From assembly GCF_024585285.1 (NCBI RefSeq), contig NZ_CP040755.1, positions 3,038,001 through 3,102,000 of the forward strand: a stretch of 64,000 nucleotides of DNA, in the 5' to 3' direction. The notes below the pieces were generated by a model. That model did not search any database and was not told the DNA's origin. It saw nothing but the letters and a program-made list of their open reading frames with translations. Positions 62,397 through 64,000 of this stretch are shown one piece after another; position 1 is the stretch's first letter; each line of letters begins with the position of its first letter. The position numbers and the translations under genes are program-made. The stretch comes from Colwellia sp. M166 (lineage in GTDB: Bacteria; Pseudomonadota; Gammaproteobacteria; Enterobacterales; Alteromonadaceae).

Positions 62397-62861
62397 TTAT
62401 TTATCAAAACTAAATTCAATAAATGCTCTGCCGTGCTTAGAAGAAAGCGGAATAATGACAATAGGTCCATCGGCTTTATGGGTAATGGTATGATTTTTAC
62501 CTGAAACAACCATAGGAGTAGCCATATCAAATTCAATCCCTTTTTCACTCAACATACGTTTTGCGCCGCCGGTTACCATATTGGTAATTTCACCAACTAA
62601 ATCGGTGATCTCTTCGTTGACTTCATCAGGACCTTCGCCGACCATATTTTTCATTGTCGCTAAGGCAAGTTCACCTTCAAAAGTAATAGATAATGAACCT
62701 TTAGTTTGCTCACTTACCATACCAATTAAGCCCGAAACGTCACCTTGAGCAATTTCATTTTTTTTCAAACGAGGTTTTTCAGGTGTTAGCTCCATTTGGG
62801 CCATGGTTGACATAACATTAAGCATTGAGGACAAAAACGGATTTATAAACTCTACATTCAT
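62397..62861 (-). CDS. CheX-like chemotaxis protein
   Basis: A 154-residue cytoplasmic protein of the CheC/CheX/FliY group, whose members dephosphorylate CheY-P. The start MNVEFINPFLSSMLNVMSTMA, DVSGLIGMVSEQTKGSLSITF, and the conserved E-x2-N helix DLVGEITNMVTGGAKRML fit CheX. It ends IVIIPLSSKHGRAFIEFSF. I choose ATG 62861, with GGA 7 bases before it; a TTG at 62873 would add four residues. No other chemotaxis gene lies in the window. Confidence 0.8.
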   Translation of the reverse strand: MNVEFINPFLSSMLNVMSTMAQMELTPEKPRLKKNEIAQGDVSGLIGMVSEQTKGSLSITFEGELALATMKNMVGEGPDEVNEEITDLVGEITNMVTGGAKRMLSEKGIEFDMATPMVVSGKNHTITHKADGPIVIIPLSSKHGRAFIEFSFDK

Positions 62862-62939
62862 GAAGTTTTCCAAAGCCTTTGGTGTAATCTAGTCATTAGA
62901 TTTTGCACGCATATGGGCAAAATGTAAATCTAACGATTA

Positions 62940-63440
62940 TTAATTGTTAATTTCAATATCATTAATAGTAACTGATCTTTTGAAAGTAAGGCTACCTTTT
63001 ATCGTATTATCGTAAAAATTAACTGTATTTATTTGTTTTTCGTAATGTTCTATTAACAAACGGTTAGTTATTTTTAGTCCAACTAATGAATGTTTAAACT
63101 CAGCTTCTTGGTAAATAAAGATATTACCGCGGTTTATTTCAAGCCCTACCCAGTTTAATGGCACTGCTTTACCTTGATATTGTAGCTGAAAATTATCTTC
63201 AATATACTGACGAATAGTATTTTCGTAATCAGGGTGAGCCACCGAAAAATGAATGTTTTTCGTTTCAGCAATTACATTCTCAATATCGTGTGCAGTTATC
63301 TGATGAATAACTTCTATTGCCTGGGTGTTCTCATTTAACGCTAGATCAGTAATGCTAAAAAAGTAGCGGTGGGCAACCGCATCAGCGGTAAGCCCACACA
63401 ATAGCAAAACAAAAATGCGTTTAGCTATGCTTAACAACAT
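62940..63440 (-). CDS. DUF6702 family exported protein
   Basis: A 166-residue protein with a signal peptide (MLLSIAKRIFVLLLCGLTADAVA) followed by HRYFFSITDLALNENTQAIEVIHQITAHDIEN, the start typical of DUF6702 proteins next to M1 peptidase genes. Function unknown. Its ATG overlaps the stop of the M1 peptidase gene by one base (TAATG), so the two are coupled and may act together in the periplasm. Confidence 0.75.
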   Translation of the reverse strand: MLLSIAKRIFVLLLCGLTADAVAHRYFFSITDLALNENTQAIEVIHQITAHDIENVIAETKNIHFSVAHPDYENTIRQYIEDNFQLQYQGKAVPLNWVGLEINRGNIFIYQEAEFKHSLVGLKITNRLLIEHYEKQINTVNFYDNTIKGSLTFKRSVTINDIEINN

Positions 63441-64000
63441 TATGGCTGTTTAACCTCAACGGTTGTTTTTTTGTCTTCGTCATCAAGGCTTTTTAATTCA
63501 ACGTTATAATCACGCATCATGTCGTCCTTTTTACGTTTGTATAACTCAAAGCGAGATTTAATTGGGCGTGCAGGCCAGTAGTTGTTATTAACATCTACAT
63601 CAGCTGTTTCCCAGTTAGGATCAATAGCGATAGCGGTGAGCTCTTTATCACGAATGAGTAGTTTTGATACTTTTTTGCTGTTACGGCGCCAGATTTCAGC
63701 CGGTAAAGTAACCCGCTCTACGGTGTTGTCAGCAAAGGTTAAATCCAAAATAATTGGCATAACTAAGCCACCTTTGTTTTCGAAATCAACGATGTAGAAG
63801 TTACGTTCGTCAAGCAGTAAATCTTTTTGCCATTGCTCGAGCTTTTTGTTGCTGGCATTGTATTTATTACGTGCTGCGTTGGTGGCGGTAAACTTGTCAT
63901 GCGTATTATAAAAGTCTAATAATTCAGGCTTATCTTGAGTACGAACCCATTGACCACTATTGTGAATTTTGCTGATAAATTCAGGTTTTTCGTTATCTAA
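63440..64000 (-). CDS. M1 family metallopeptidase, C-terminal end (5' part outside window)
   Basis: The frame is open to the window edge, giving 186 C-terminal residues. The visible part has FYIVDFENKGGLVMPIILDL, TFADNTVERVTLPAEIWRRN, and AIDPNWETADVDVNNNYWPA, the beta-domain end found in M1 aminopeptidases of marine Gammaproteobacteria and Bacteroidetes. The zinc site (HExxH) would lie outside the window, so the call rests on this end domain and on the coupled DUF6702 gene. Confidence 0.7.
   Translation of the reverse strand, partial: LDNEKPEFISKIHNSGQWVRTQDKPELLDFYNTHDKFTATNAARNKYNASNKKLEQWQKDLLLDERNFYIVDFENKGGLVMPIILDLTFADNTVERVTLPAEIWRRNSKKVSKLLIRDKELTAIAIDPNWETADVDVNNNYWPARPIKSRFELYKRKKDDMMRDYNVELKSLDDEDKKTTVEVKQP

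Noticed and set aside
1..64000. CRISPR array, tRNA or rRNA gene
   Set aside because: No regularly spaced direct repeats, no cloverleaf with T-loop sequence, and no rRNA-like stretch was found on reading either strand.

Overview
This window is a piece of chromosome from a marine-type gammaproteobacterium, most likely Alteromonadales close to Colwellia. The basis is protein resemblance (AcnB, YacL, RapA, RluA, RraB, MlaA, NsrR), the gene pair rapA-rluA, the AT-rich DNA, and dispersed repeats with ATACCAA-type ends. Species was not determined. No tRNA, rRNA or CRISPR array was seen.

Layout. 1-6600: the 3' part of acnB, a three-gene ABC-2 exporter on the minus strand, a TonB-like envelope protein and yacL. 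6.7-11.1 kb: an RND efflux pair. 11.3-18.1 kb: a DUF3530 protein, rluA, rapA and phoH. 18.2-18.9 kb: a dispersed repeat and a decayed cytochrome c gene. 19.0-32.6 kb: the most striking region, all on the minus strand. A cluster of two di-haem peroxidases, a Rieske protein, a molybdopterin oxidoreductase and a porin matches the known iodate reductase system (idrABP1P2). Downstream lie a HEAT-repeat protein, a sensor kinase and an NtrC-type response regulator. Sigma-54-type promoter sequences stand in front of both transcription units, so the linked regulator probably controls both. 32.9-34.8 kb: nsrR and a divergent ferredoxin-NADP reductase gene with a good NsrR-type operator at its promoter. 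35.5-38.9 kb: a hybrid sensor kinase flanked by repeat-like DNA. 39.3-47.9 kb: a transglutaminase-like protein, an acyl-CoA dehydrogenase, an OmpR-type regulator, an outer membrane protein, then an envelope-lipid group (hydrolase lipoprotein, mlaA, plsC), rraB and a small membrane protein. 47.9-53.8 kb: a second RND pump with a divergent TetR regulator and two palindromic operators, then another TetR gene. 54.7-61.6 kb: an oxidative deoxy-sugar (L-fucose or L-rhamnose) pathway with an IclR regulator; its hydroxyacid oxidase gene carries a frameshift. 61.6-62.1 kb: an IS50-like insertion remnant inside a dispersed repeat. 62.4-64.0 kb: cheX-like, DUF6702 and the end of an M1 peptidase.

How the parts work together. 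The idr-type proteins should form a periplasmic oxyanion reductase whose peroxidases remove hydrogen peroxide, with a porin in the same transcript for outer membrane passage. The sugar genes convert a 6-deoxy-sugar to pyruvate and L-lactate, but the dehydratase and transporter of that route are not in this window. Function assignments rest on sequence reading alone.
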